NCBI GenBank assembly: GCA_963855995.1
Contig: OY979731.1
Span: 5,674,942-5,738,941 of the forward strand
Length of the DNA stretch: 64,000 nucleotides
Direction: 5' to 3'
Origin: Muricea muricata
Lineage: Eukaryota; Cnidaria; Anthozoa; Malacalcyonacea; Plexauridae
The translations under genes and the position numbers were made by a program. Below the pieces are notes generated by a model. It worked only from the letters and a program-made list of their open reading frames with translations. It was not told the DNA's origin and made no database searches. Of this stretch, positions 1 to 9,553 are shown in pieces. The stretch's first letter is position 1. Every line of letters starts with the position of its first letter.

Positions 1-843
1 CACTGAAAACAGCATTTTAAGCTGTAAAATGTCGCGGGTGATCGATTTAAGACGGCAATTTTTAGTTAGTGATTTGAGCATGTTTTCACGCTCAAATCGC
101 TTCTAGAAGGCTTAAAACGCGATTTTGATGCTTCTAAGATCGTTTCTTTTCAGTTTACAAGCAAGTTATAGGTTTCTCATTTCAACATGTTGTTTCATTC
201 ATCTCGATGGTTTGAGCGCCGAAAACATGATTCCCGACTTGCTAAGTTCTGCAAATTCCATTTAGAAGGTCTCGTTTAGGTCCGTGATTGCAGTATATCA
301 TTGCGCTCAACTCGTTCACTCTAGCACTAAAAACACCATTTTAAGCTCTAAAACGTCGCCATGGTCGTTTTAAGACGGCAATTTTAAGTTGGTGATTTGA
401 GCATGTTTTTACGCTCAAATCGCTTCTAGAACGCTTAAAACGCGACTTTTATGGTTCTAACTTCGTTTCTTTTCAGTTTACAAGCAAGTTATAGGTTTCT
501 CATTTTAACATGTTGTTTCGCTCATCTCGATAGTATGAGCGCCGAAAACATGATTCCCGACTTGCTAAGTTCTGCAATTTCCATTTAGAAGGTCTCTTTT
601 AGGTCCGTGATTGCAGTACATAATGCGCTCAACTCGTTCACTTTAGCACTGAAAACACCATTTTAAGCTCTAAAACGTCGCCGTGGTCGATCTAAAACGG
701 CAATTTTTATTTGGTGATTTGAGCATGTTTTTACGCTCAAATGGCTTCTAGAACGCTTAAAACGCGATTTTTATGGTGCTAAGATCCTTTCTTTTGAGTT
801 TATAAGCAAGTTACAGGTTTCTTATTTCAACATGTTATTTCGC
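1..843 (+). repeat. Block duplicated at 12349-13191
   Basis: The stretch shares rare variants with 12349 onward at a constant offset of 12348: the 'AATGTCGCGGGTG' start, the TATAAGCAAG and ATGGTGCTAAGATCC variants, and the 'ACTTTTATGG/ACTTTCATGG' monomer. Similarity breaks near 843/13191, where CTCAATTCG meets CTCATCTCG. The true left end lies outside the window. Confidence 0.75.
71..98. repeat. Monomer dyad 1 (representative copy): perfect 9-bp inverted repeat
   Basis: The arms GATTTGAGC and GCTCAAATC flank a 10-bp loop (ATGTTTTCAC or ATGTTTTTAC). The dyad recurs about once per 323 bp through the array. Many copies keep it perfect. Other variant classes weaken the right arm (GCTAAAATC, TTTAAAATC, GTTCAAATC) or the left arm (GATTTGCGC, TATTTGAAC). 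It could form a hairpin or cruciform, or be a dimeric protein site; the sequence alone does not choose between these. Confidence 0.85.
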
Positions 844-863
844 TCAATTCGATGGTTTGAGCG
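841..863. repeat. Monomer dyad 2 (representative copy): CGCTCAA / TTGAGCG
   Basis: Seven-base arms CGCTCAA and TTGAGCG flank a 9-bp loop, TTCGATGGT. Copies with the CTCATCTCG variant keep 6-bp arms (CGCTCA/TGAGCG), while those with GGTCATCTCG lose part of the left arm. The stretch TTTCGCTCAATTCGATG also has partial resemblance to a CENP-B box (see findings). Confidence 0.6.
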
Positions 864-1162
864 CCGTAAACATGATTGCCGACTTGCTAAGTTCTGCAAT
901 TTCCATTTAGAAGGTCTCTTTTAGATCCGTGGTTGCAGTACATCATTGCGCTCAACTCGTTCACTTTAGCACTGAAAAAAGCATTTTAAGCTGTAAAACG
1001 TCGCCGTGATCGATTTAAGACGGCAATTTTTAGTTAGTGATTTGAGCATGTTTTCACGCTAAAATCGCTTCTAGAACGCTTAAAACGCGATTTTGATGGT
1101 TCTAAGATCGTTTCTTTTCAATTTACAAGCAAGTTATAGGTTTCTCATTTCAACATGTTATT

Positions 1163-4100
1163 TCGGTCATCTCGATGGTTTGAGCGCCTAAAACATGATT
1201 CCCGACTTGCTAAGTTCTGCAAATTCCATTTAGAAAGTCTTTTTTAGGTCCGTGATTACAGTACATGATTGTGCTCAACTCGTTCACTCTAGCACTAAAA
1301 ACACCATTTTAAGCCCTAAAACGTCGCCGTGGTCGATTTAAGACGGCAATTTTTAGTTGGTGATTTGAGCATGTTTTCACGCTCAAATCGCTTCTAGAAC
1401 GCTTAAAACGCGATTTTGATGGTTCTAAGGTCGTTTCTTTTGATTTAACAAGCAAGTTATAGGTTTCACATTTCAACATGTTGTTTCGGTCATCTCGATG
1501 GTTTGAGCGCCAAAAACATGATTCCCGACTTGCTAAGTTCTGCAATATCCATTTAGAAGGTCTCTTTTAAATCCGTGATTGCAGTACATCATTGCGCTCA
1601 ACTCGTTCACTTTAGCACTGAAAACAGCATTTTAACCTGTAAAACGTCGCCGTTATCGATTTAAGACGGCAATTTATAGTTAGTGATTTAAGCATGTTTT
1701 CACGCTTAAATCGCTTCTAGAATGCTTAAAACGCGATTTTGATGGTTCTAAGATCGTTTCTTTTCAGTTTACAATCAAGTTATAGGTTTCTCATTCAACA
1801 TGTTGTTTCGCTCATCTCGATGGTTTGAGCGCCGAAAACATGATTTCTGACTTGCTAAGTTGTGCAAATTCCATTCAGAATGTCTCTTTTAGGTCCGTGA
1901 TTGCAGTACATCATTGCGCTCAACTCGTTCACTTTAGCACTGAAAACATTATTTTAAGCTTTAAAACGTCGCCGTGATCGATTTAAGACGGCAATTTTTA
2001 GGTGGTGATTTGAGTATGTTTTTACTCTCAAATCGCTTCCAGAACGCTTAAAACGCGATTTTGATGGTTCTAAGATCGTTTCTTTTCAGTTTACAAGCAA
2101 GTTATGGGTTTCTCATTTCAACATGTTTTTTCGCTCAATTCGATGGTTTGAGCGCCGTAAACATGATTGCCGACTTGCTAAGTTCTGCAATTTCCAGTTA
2201 GAAGGTCTCTTTTAGATTCGTGATTGCAGTACATCATTGCGCTCAACTCGTTCACTTTAGCACTGAAAACAGCATTTTAAGCTGTAAAACGTCGCCGTGA
2301 TCGATTTAAGACGGCAATTTTTAGTTGGTGATTTGAGCATGTTTTCACGTTCAAATCACTTCTAGAACGCTTAAAACACGATTTTGATGGTTCTTAGATC
2401 GTTTCTTTTCAGTTTACAAGCAAGTTATAGGTTTCTCATTTCAACATGTTATTTCGCTCATCTCGATGGTTTGAGCGCCGAAAACATGATTCTTGACTTG
2501 CTAAGTTCTGCAAATTCCATTTAGAAGGTCTCTTTTAGGTCCGTGATTGCAGTACATCATTGCGCTCAACTCGTTCAATTTAGCACTGAAAAAATTATTT
2601 TAAGCTTTAAAACGTCGCCGTGATCGATTTAAAACGGCAATTTTTAGGTGGTGATTTGAGTATGTTTTTACTCTGAAATCGCTTCCAGAACGCTTAAAAC
2701 GTGATTTTGATGGTTCTAAGATCGTTTCTTTTATGTTTACAAGCCAGTTATGGGTTTCTCGTCTCAACATGTTATTTCGCTCAATTCGATGGTTTGAGCG
2801 CCGTAAACATGATTGCCGACTTGCTAAGTTCTGCAATTTCCATTTAGAATGTCTCTTTTAGATCCGTGATTGCAGTACATCATTGCGCTCAACTCGTTCA
2901 CTTTAGCACTGAAAACAGCATTTTAAGCTGTAAAACGTCGCCGTGATCGATTTAAGACGGCAATTTTTAGTTAGTGATTTGAGCATGTTTTCACTTTAAA
3001 ATCGCTTCTAGAACGCTTAAAACGAGATTTTGATGGTTCTAAGATCGTTTCTTTTCAGTTTACAAGCAAGTTATAGGTTTCTCATTTCAACATGTTGTTT
3101 CGCTCATCTCGATGGTTTGAGCGCAGAAAACATGATTCCCGACTTGCTAAGTTCTGCAATTTCTATTTAGAAGGTCTCTTTTAGGTCCCTGATTGCAGTA
3201 CATGATTGTGCTCAACTCGTTCGCTCTAGCACTAAAAAAACCATTTTAAGCTCTAAAACGTCGCCGTGGTCGATTTAAGACGGATATTTTTAGTTGGTGA
3301 TTTGAGCATGTTTACACGCTAGAATCGCTTCTAGCACGCTTAAAACGCGATTTTGGTGGTTCTAAGGTCGTTTCTTTTGAGCTTACAAGCAAGTTATAGG
3401 TTTCACATTTCAACATGTTGTTTCGGTCATCTCGATGGCTTGAGCGCCGAAAACATGATTCCGCACTTGCTAAGTTCTGCAATATCAAATTAGAAGGTCT
3501 CTTTTAGATCCGTGATTGCAGTACATCATTGCGCTCAACTCGTTCACTTTAGCACTGAAAACATTATTTTAAGCTTTAAAACGTCGCCGTGATCGATTTA
3601 AGACGGAAATTTTTAGGTGGTGATTTGAGTATGTTTTCACGCTCAAATCGCTTCCAGAACGCTTAAAACGCGATTTTGATGGTTCTAAGATCGTTTCTTT
3701 TCAGTTTACAAGCAAGTTATGGGTTTCTCATTTCAACATGTTATTTCGCTCAATTCGATGGTTTGAGCGCCGTAAACATGATTGCCGACTTGCTAAGTTC
3801 TTCAATTTCCATTTAGAACGTCTCTTTTAGATCTGTGATTGCAGTACATCATTTCGCTCAACTCGTTCGTTCTAGCACTAAAAACACCATTTTAAGCTTT
3901 AAAACGTCGCCGTGGTCGATTTAAGATAGCAATTTTTAGTTGGTGATTTGAGCATGTTTTTACGCTCAAATCGCTTTTAGAACGCTTAAAACGAGATTTT
4001 GATGGTTCTAAGGTCGTTTCTTTTGAGTTTACAAGCAAGTTATAGGTTTCACATTTCAACATGTTGTTTCGGTCATCTCGATGGTTTGAGCGCCAAAAAC

Positions 4101-4386
4101 ATGATTCCCGACTTGCTAAGTTCTGCAATATCCATTTAGAAGGTCTCTTTTAGTCCGTGATTGCAGTACATCATTGCGCTCAAATCGTTCACTTTAGCAC
4201 TGAAAACCGCATTTTAAGCTGTGAAACGTCGCCGTGATCGATTTAAGACGGCAATTTTTAGTTAGTGATTTGAGCATGTTTTCACGCTCAAATCGCTTCT
4301 AGAAGGCTTAAAACGCGATTTTGATGGTTCTAAGATCGTTTCTTTTAAGTTTACAAGCAAGTTATAGGTTTCTCATTTCAACATGT
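1163..4386 (+). repeat. Block duplicated, in overlapping halves, at 19528-23904
   Basis: Two offsets apply. About 1690-4386 matches 19528-22224 at offset 17838, and about 1163-2838 matches 22229-23904 at offset 21066. The part 1690-2838 is therefore present twice in the right-hand copy. Diagnostic variants include CATGTTTACACGCTAGAATC, GACGGATATTTT, TTCCGCACTTGC and AAGATAGC. The class order is the same in both places. Confidence 0.75.
1685..1712. repeat. Compensated form of dyad 1 (GATTTAAGC / GCTTAAATC)
   Basis: In this monomer lineage both arms change together: G to A in the left arm and C to T in the matching position of the right arm, so the 9-bp pairing stays perfect. The same form is at 22751-22778, 38239-38266, 42433-42460 and 61476-61503. 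All five sit in the same variant class (AACCTG, CGTTATCGA), so they probably descend from one event. A monomer at about 19525-19550 is a hybrid with the G-type left arm and the T-type right arm. Confidence 0.8.
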
Positions 4387-4579
4387 TATTTCGCTTATCT
4401 CGATGGTTTGAGCGCCGAAAACATGATTCCCGACTTGCTAAGTTCTGCAAATTCCATTTAGAAGGTCTCTTTTAGGTCCGTGATTGCAGTACATAATGCG
4501 CTCAACTCGTTCACTTTAGCACTGAAAACACCATTTTAAGCTCTAAAACGTCGCCATGGTCGTTTTAAGACGGCAATTT

Positions 4580-5357
4580 TTAGTTGGTGGTTTGAGCATG
4601 TTTTCACGCTCAAATCGCTTCTAGAACGCTTAAAACGCGATTTTGAAGGTTCTAAGGTCGTTTCTTTTGAGTTTACAAGCAAGTTATAGGTTTCACATTT
4701 CAACATGTTGTTTCGGTCATCTCGTTGGCTTGAGCGCCAAAAACATGATTCCCGACTTGCTAAGTTCTGCAATATCAAATTTGAATGTCTCTTTTAGATC
4801 CGTGATTGCAGTACATCATTGCGCTCAACTCGTTCACTTTAGCACTGAAAACAGCATTTTAAGCTGTAAAACGTCGCCGAGATCGATTTAAGACGGCAAT
4901 TTTTAGTTAGTGATTTGAGCATGTTTTCACGCTCAAATCGCTTCTAGAACGCTTAAAACGCGATTTTGATGGTTTTAAGATCGTTTCTTTTCAGTTTACA
5001 AGCAAGTTATAGGTTTCTCATTTCAACATGTTGTTTCATTCATCTCGATGGTTTGAGCGCCGAAAACATGATTCCCGACTTGCTAAGTTCTGCAATTTCC
5101 ATTTAGAAGGTCTCTTTTAAATCCCTGATTGCAGTACATCATAACGCTCAACTCGTTCGTTCTAGCACTAAAAACACCATTTTAAGCTCTAAAACGTCGC
5201 CGTGGTCGATTTAAGACGGCAGATTTTAGTTGGTGATTTGAGCATTTTTTTACGCTCAAATCGCTTTTAGAACGCTTAAAACACGCGGTTTTGATGGTTC
5301 TAAGGTCGTTTCTTTTGAGTTTACAAGCAAGTTATAGGTTTCTCATTTCAACATGTT
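4580..5357 (+). repeat. Block duplicated at 13378-14155
   Basis: A constant offset of 8798 covers the variants GTTGGTGGTTTGAGC, CTCGTTGGCTTGAG, ATCAAATTTGAATG and AACACGCGGTTTTG. Subtracting the 4920-bp insertion leaves 3878 bp, or 12 monomers, so the two copies are in satellite phase. Confidence 0.75.
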
Positions 5358-6276
5358 ATTTCGCTCATCTCGATGGTTTGAGCGCCGAAAACATGATTCC
5401 CGACTTGCTAAGTTCTGCAAATTCCATTTAGAAGGTCTCTTTTAGGTCCGTGATTGCAGTACATCATTGCGCTCAACTCGTTCACTCTAGCACTAAAAAC
5501 ACCATTTTAAGCTCTAAAACGTCGCCATGGTCGTTTTAAGACGGCAATATTAAGTTGGTGATTTGAGCATGTTTTTACGCTCAAATCGCTTCTAGAACGC
5601 TTAAAACGCGACTTTTATGGTTCTAACTTCGTTTCTTTTCAGTTTACAAGCAAGTTATAGGTTTCTCATTTTAACATGTTGTTTCGCCCATCTCGATGGT
5701 ATGAGCGCCGAAAACATGATTCTCGACTTGCTAAGTTCTGCAATATCCATTTAGAAGGTCTCTTTTAGATCCGTGATTGCAGTACATCATTGCGCTATAC
5801 TCGTTCACTTTAGCACTGAAAACCGCATTTTAAGCTGTAAAACGTCGCCGTGATCGATTTAAGACGGCAATTTTTAGTTAGTGATTTGAGCATGTTTTCA
5901 CGCTCAAATCGCTTCTAGAAGGCTTAAAACGCGATTTTGATGGTTCTAAGATCGTTTCTTTTCAGTTTACAAGCAAGTTATAGGTTTCTCATTTCAACAT
6001 GTTATTTCGCTCATCTCGATGGTTTTAGCGCCGAAAACATGATTCCCGACTTGCTAAGTTCTGCAAATTCCATTTAGAAGGTCTCTTTTAGGTCCGTGAT
6101 TGCAGTACATCATTGCGCTAAACTGGTTCACTTTAGCACTGAAAACATTATTTTAAGCTTTAAAACGTCGCCGTGATCGATTTAAGACGGCAATTTTTAG
6201 GTGGTGATTTGAGTATGTTTTTACTCTCAAATCGCTTTTAGAACGCTTAAAACGCGATTTTGATGCTTCTAAGATC

Positions 6277-6280
6277 GTTT
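6277..6280. repeat. Target-site duplication, left copy (GTTT)
   Basis: The satellite reads AAGATCGTTT up to 6280 and then changes to the element's TAA-type tail. The same GTTT precedes CTTTTCAG at 11197-11200. The uninterrupted paralogue at 26051 has GTTT once. The duplication is exactly 4 bp and cannot be extended on either side. Confidence 0.75.
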
Positions 6281-6312
6281 ATTATTATTATTTTATTATT
6301 ATTTTATTATTT
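6281..6312 (-). repeat. Retrotransposon 3' tail, TAA-type microsatellite
   Basis: On the element strand this is AAATAATAAAATAATAATA and similar, an irregular (TAA)n/(TAAAA) run ending directly at the target-site duplication. A short tandem 3' end of this kind, rather than a plain poly(A), is known from several non-LTR clades (for example I and some L2/CR1 relatives) and marks the end where target-primed reverse transcription begins. Confidence 0.85.
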
Positions 6313-6564
6313 AAACTTATTTTCACACGGTAACTAATCAACCTATATGTTAAACTCTGTTTAAACTACTTATACTATACTAGAAATATACAAGAAAAAT
6401 AATTAATTAAGTAAATAAATTGGTTGTTTTCCATTAGGCCGTGCTGTCAAAATTAGACACACACCGCTACTTTGGGAGTGCTATAATATTAAGATATTAA
6501 GATATTAGATATAAAAAATATAAAAAAGATTCCCAAAGCAACAGTGCAAAATATTTACAATCAA
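6313..6564 (-). other. Retrotransposon 3' untranslated region
   Basis: This is AT-rich sequence between the ORF2 stop and the tail. It contains an 8-bp inverted repeat, CTTTGGGA at 6470-6477 and TCCCAAAG at 6531-6538, separated by an AT-rich loop with a short AAGATATT tandem (about 6489-6512). In some LINEs a 3' stem-loop is what the reverse transcriptase recognises; whether this one serves that role is inference. No coding frame is seen. Confidence 0.7.
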
Positions 6565-9492
6565 CTAACAATTTAAACTTTGTGATACAACTGTATCTCT
6601 GACTCGGCTGTTCCAGACCTTAGCTGCCGCATAACTAAAGCTTCTTTTCATGGCGTTAGTTTTAGGTTTTGACAACATTAACATTTTGTTGTTGCTTCTC
6701 AGATTATAGTTCTCGTTATTCGTAATTTGAAACATTGATGCAATAGCAGGAGAGCACATATGATTTAAAGCCTTATTAACCAAACATATCATTTGTTCTT
6801 CTCTTCTTTTATCTAATGTTTCCCATTTTAACTTTAACAATATCTCACTTGAACGTACCTCATATGTGTCTCCCGTTATTACTCTTGCTGCTCTATTATT
6901 CAGCTTTTGCAACTTATCTTTGCATGTTTGGGTACAATTGCCCCAAACTAACGAGCAATAATCAAAGTATGGTTGAACTAATGATTTATAAAGTGTCACA
7001 AGAGATTGTTGTGAGATGTAATGCTTAGCTCTCCTCAAAATACCAATCCCTTGAGAAACTTTCTTACTAATACTATCAATTTGCTGATTCCAATTCAAAT
7101 TTTCATCTATTAAAATTCCCAAACTTTTTGTTTTGGAAACACGCCTTAAGTTTTTCCCTCCTAAATTAATTGCTGGTTCGCAATCGATACCCGCTAATCT
7201 CTGCCGCGACCCTATTAACATATATTCACTTTTGTCAACATTTACGGTTAATTTATTAGCTAAAAGCCAATTGTGTACATTATTTAATTCATTATTCAAT
7301 TTTTCTTCTAAATCTTTGGCTGTTTCCGCAGAAATAGTAATATTTGTGTCATCGGCAAACATAGCAGGTACAGAATTTACCAAACAATTCGGAAGGTCAT
7401 TTATATATAACAAGAAGAGGAGAGGCCCAAGATTTGATCCCTGAGGAACACCACATTTGACAGTCTGAGATGTAGAAATTATGTTATCAATTTTACAAAC
7501 TTGCTCTCGGTTCGTAAGATATGATCTAAACCATATCGATGCAGAGCCCTTGACACCATATAAATATAATTTATTTATTAAAATTTCATGATCGATCGTG
7601 TCAAAAGCTTTGCACAAATCGAGAAACACAACCCCATTTATTAAGCCTGAGTCCATGCTGATAAGCCATGAATTAGTCGTACTTAATAACGATGTAGCTG
7701 TAGATTGGCCTTTTCTAAAGCCAGATTGATGAACAGAAAGGATATTATTTTCAACCAAATATTGATTTAGTTGTAAATAAATAATTTTCTCAAATAATCC
7801 TGCGACAACTGACAAAACCGATATCGGTCGGTAGTTGCCACGTTCTCGCTTATCACCTGCTTTGTAAATAGGTGATACGCGGGCAATTTTCCATTCTTGT
7901 GGAAAAACGCTTGATGTTAACGAAGCATTAAAAATTTTCGTTAAGAAAGGCGCAATACTATAGCAAGAATCTTTAAGTAACCTGGCTGGAATTTTATCAA
8001 GACCAAAGGATTTTGACGTTTTTAAGTTACTAAGCATATTATAAACTTCATTAATATTGATACTTTTGAAAACAAAAGTGCTTTCGGAGCCATCAACATA
8101 AGACTCAGGCTCAATATCTGTACCAGGGACTTGTGTAGCAAGATTAGGTCCTATACTTGTAAAATACTCGTTCATGGATTCTGCTATATTTGTCTTGTTG
8201 GTTACATTAGTGCTACCAACATTCAAAGAGGTAATATGCGTTGTTTTAGATCCTTTACCTAGTAACTGATTTATACCATCCCACATCTTTTTAGGATTTC
8301 CTCGGTTGCCGTCAATATAATTTTGAAAGTATTTTTGCTTTGAATTCTTAATTATCTTATTAATTCTATTTCTAGCTTTCTTATATGCATTATCATAATA
8401 TGTAGATTTGGTTTTAACTGCTTTCTTTCTCAAGTAATCTCGATGATTTATTTGTTTTCTAATATTATCATTTAACCAAGGAGTATATTTGTTCCTAACT
8501 TTTCTAGATCTCAGAGGAACATGAAAATCTGCTATTTTGTTAAATATAAATTTAAATTGAGACCACAGCAAATCTGGGTCAGTACTTTCCCAGGTATACT
8601 GATTTAGTAAGTTATCGAGATCCTCATTGAAGTATCCAGGATCATAGTTTTTGTAATTTCTACTCTCAACAAGCTTTGGATGTGATTTGATAAAAGAAAT
8701 CTTTCTACAAATATAGATAAGGGAATGATCACTTATCCCCACATGTAAAACACCAGAATTAGCTATATTTTCTGGACTATTCGTCAAAGCAACATCAATT
8801 AAAGTTTCAGAATTTTGAGTAATACGAGTTGGTTGCGTTATAATTTGATCAAACTGAAATACTTCGATTAGGTCAAGAAACTTACGTGTATGGTTACTAG
8901 TTGTTGACGAGAGAAGATCGCAGTTAAAATCACCAAGTATTATTACTTCTTTATTCTCTTGATCTAGATTCTGCATTAAAATTTCAATTTTTTCAAAAAT
9001 ATCCATTGACGTATTTGGAGGTCTATAAACTGTAGCAATTAAAATGGGTTTGGATTTAGCCTGCATTACTTCAACACAAATAGCTTCTAAATCCTCAGGT
9101 ATCAAATCATTTCTTAATGCTACATTAATGCAATTTCTATAAAAAATTGCTACTCCTCCGCCGTCCCTATTTCTATCATGTCTAGCAATAGAATAGCCAT
9201 TTATATTAACTATCGAGTCCGTTATCTGCTTATCTAACCGAGTTTCGTTCACACTCAGAATATCAAAGGATTCTTTGTGGAGATAAATCTGGAGTTGGTC
9301 AATATATCTAGTTAGAGATGCTATGTTTATATGACCAATTCTAAAGCCCTTTAAGTTCTGAATAATTTCTAAAGGACATGCATTATTCTCTTTCAAATTT
9401 AATTCTTTATCATCCAATAATGATTTATCTTTGTCTATAGCGAAACCATTGATAATATCCAATGGTTCCTCAACCTCAGGGATCAAATGCAA
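6565..9492 (-). CDS. ORF2: APE endonuclease / reverse transcriptase polyprotein
   Basis: This ORF supplies the nick and the cDNA synthesis for target-primed reverse transcription. The endonuclease is at about residues 50-260, with N56 in GHINIAS, E83 in VNETRLD, Y156 in VYRPPN, D188 and N190 in GDFN, and D255/H256 in ISDH. A linker at 270-480 follows. The reverse transcriptase is at about 485-760, with NYRPISVLS at 553, the first catalytic Asp in FLDLCKAFD (D625), GVPQGS at 681 and the FADD box (D714, D715). A thumb/C-terminal region continues to 975 with no RNase H. All key residues are present and the frame is unbroken. The start is uncertain: residue 1 here is a TTG, not ATG. The frame is open upstream to 9567, overlapping the end of ORF1, and the first ATG-coded Met is residue 143, inside the endonuclease. 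Translation therefore probably depends on ORF1 (frameshift or reinitiation). Confidence 0.95.
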   Translation of the reverse strand: MHLIPEVEEPLDIINGFAIDKDKSLLDDKELNLKENNACPLEIIQNLKGFRIGHINIASLTRYIDQLQIYLHKESFDILSVNETRLDKQITDSIVNINGYSIARHDRNRDGGGVAIFYRNCINVALRNDLIPEDLEAICVEVMQAKSKPILIATVYRPPNTSMDIFEKIEILMQNLDQENKEVIILGDFNCDLLSSTTSNHTRKFLDLIEVFQFDQIITQPTRITQNSETLIDVALTNSPENIANSGVLHVGISDHSLIYICRKISFIKSHPKLVESRNYKNYDPGYFNEDLDNLLNQYTWESTDPDLLWSQFKFIFNKIADFHVPLRSRKVRNKYTPWLNDNIRKQINHRDYLRKKAVKTKSTYYDNAYKKARNRINKIIKNSKQKYFQNYIDGNRGNPKKMWDGINQLLGKGSKTTHITSLNVGSTNVTNKTNIAESMNEYFTSIGPNLATQVPGTDIEPESYVDGSESTFVFKSININEVYNMLSNLKTSKSFGLDKIPARLLKDSCYSIAPFLTKIFNASLTSSVFPQEWKIARVSPIYKAGDKRERGNYRPISVLSVVAGLFEKIIYLQLNQYLVENNILSVHQSGFRKGQSTATSLLSTTNSWLISMDSGLINGVVFLDLCKAFDTIDHEILINKLYLYGVKGSASIWFRSYLTNREQVCKIDNIISTSQTVKCGVPQGSNLGPLLFLLYINDLPNCLVNSVPAMFADDTNITISAETAKDLEEKLNNELNNVHNWLLANKLTVNVDKSEYMLIGSRQRLAGIDCEPAINLGGKNLRRVSKTKSLGILIDENLNWNQQIDSISKKVSQGIGILRRAKHYISQQSLVTLYKSLVQPYFDYCSLVWGNCTQTCKDKLQKLNNRAARVITGDTYEVRSSEILLKLKWETLDKRREEQMICLVNKALNHMCSPAIASMFQITNNENYNLRSNNKMLMLSKPKTNAMKRSFSYAAAKVWNSRVRDTVVSQSLNC

Positions 9493-9543
9493 TATTGGTG
9501 ATCTCTCAATGCTTTGGCTAAAGTCAGGAACAACCGAATCACC

Positions 9544-9553
9544 GCTAAAAATG
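9544..9553 (-). promoter_or_regulatory. Candidate +1 frameshift site at the ORF1 stop
   Basis: On the element strand the end of ORF1 reads CAT TTT TAG C. A P-site tRNA on TTT can move one base forward and pair again with TTT, putting AGC in the A site and entering the ORF2 frame. That frame is open from 9567 through the endonuclease with no ATG. TAG followed by C is a weak stop context in eukaryotes. The first residues after the shift would be SGDSVVPDF. This is inference from sequence; termination-reinitiation or a non-AUG start is the alternative. Confidence 0.4.

Larger units (their letters stand above)
1..6280 (+). repeat. Satellite array, left part (~323-bp monomer, ~19 copies)
   Basis: This is a head-to-tail tandem array. 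Taking the word CACT in 'TAGCACT' as the monomer start, successive copies begin at 1, 325, 647, 970, 1293, 1616, 1938, 2261, 2584, 2907, 3230, 3553, 3876 and 4198, so the period is 322-324 bp. Monomers fall into recognisable variant classes. One class begins CACTAAAAACACC and has CGTGGTCGA. Another begins CACTGAAAACAGC. A third has CATTATTTTAAGCTTT with GAGTATG. A fourth begins CACTGAAAAAATT with TTACAAGCCAG. All copies run in the same direction. No frame in the array starts with ATG and stays open in most copies, so I regard it as non-coding. The last monomer is cut at 6280 by the retrotransposon. Confidence 0.97.

Noticed and set aside
960..1100. Internal duplication of the monomer (GCTTAAAACGCGATTT resembling GCTGTAAAACGTCG...GATTT)
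   Set aside because: The similarity is short and needs several gaps; by eye it is not above what this low-complexity composition can give.
1420..1440. Pol III B-box-like GGTTCTAAGGTCG in many monomers, hinting at a tRNA-derived SINE origin
   Set aside because: Only the first five bases fit the B box (GGTTCGANTCC). No A box stands at a suitable distance, and there is no tRNA fold or poly(T) stop.
1309..1545. A ~78-residue frame on the minus strand (beginning QNLASR, ending RRRF.A) seen in roughly 35-40 monomers, up to 113 residues at 13235-13576
   Set aside because: The apparent start is TTG, never ATG. The frame is lost in most of the ~183 monomers, changes follow the DNA variant classes rather than codon positions, and no domain is recognisable. 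It is a by-product of a tandem repeat with a fortuitously open frame.
4643..4891. Plus-strand frames in the satellite (4643-4891, 13441-13680, 17055-17261, 45395-45643)
   Set aside because: They exist only in single monomers or duplicated pairs, run across monomer boundaries, overlap the minus-strand frames and have no recognisable protein features.
1..6280. CRISPR-like array
   Set aside because: The whole 323-bp unit repeats; there is no short repeat with unique spacers, and the element type shows an animal genome.
6281..6312. Tail as an ordinary host microsatellite next to a gene
   Set aside because: It lies exactly between the target duplication and the element 3'UTR and is absent from the empty-site paralogue, so it belongs to the element.
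6816..7444. Plus-strand frames inside the retrotransposon (also 9431-9628 and 10248-10532)
   Set aside because: They are antisense shadows of ORF2 and ORF1, whose domains and catalytic motifs are clear.
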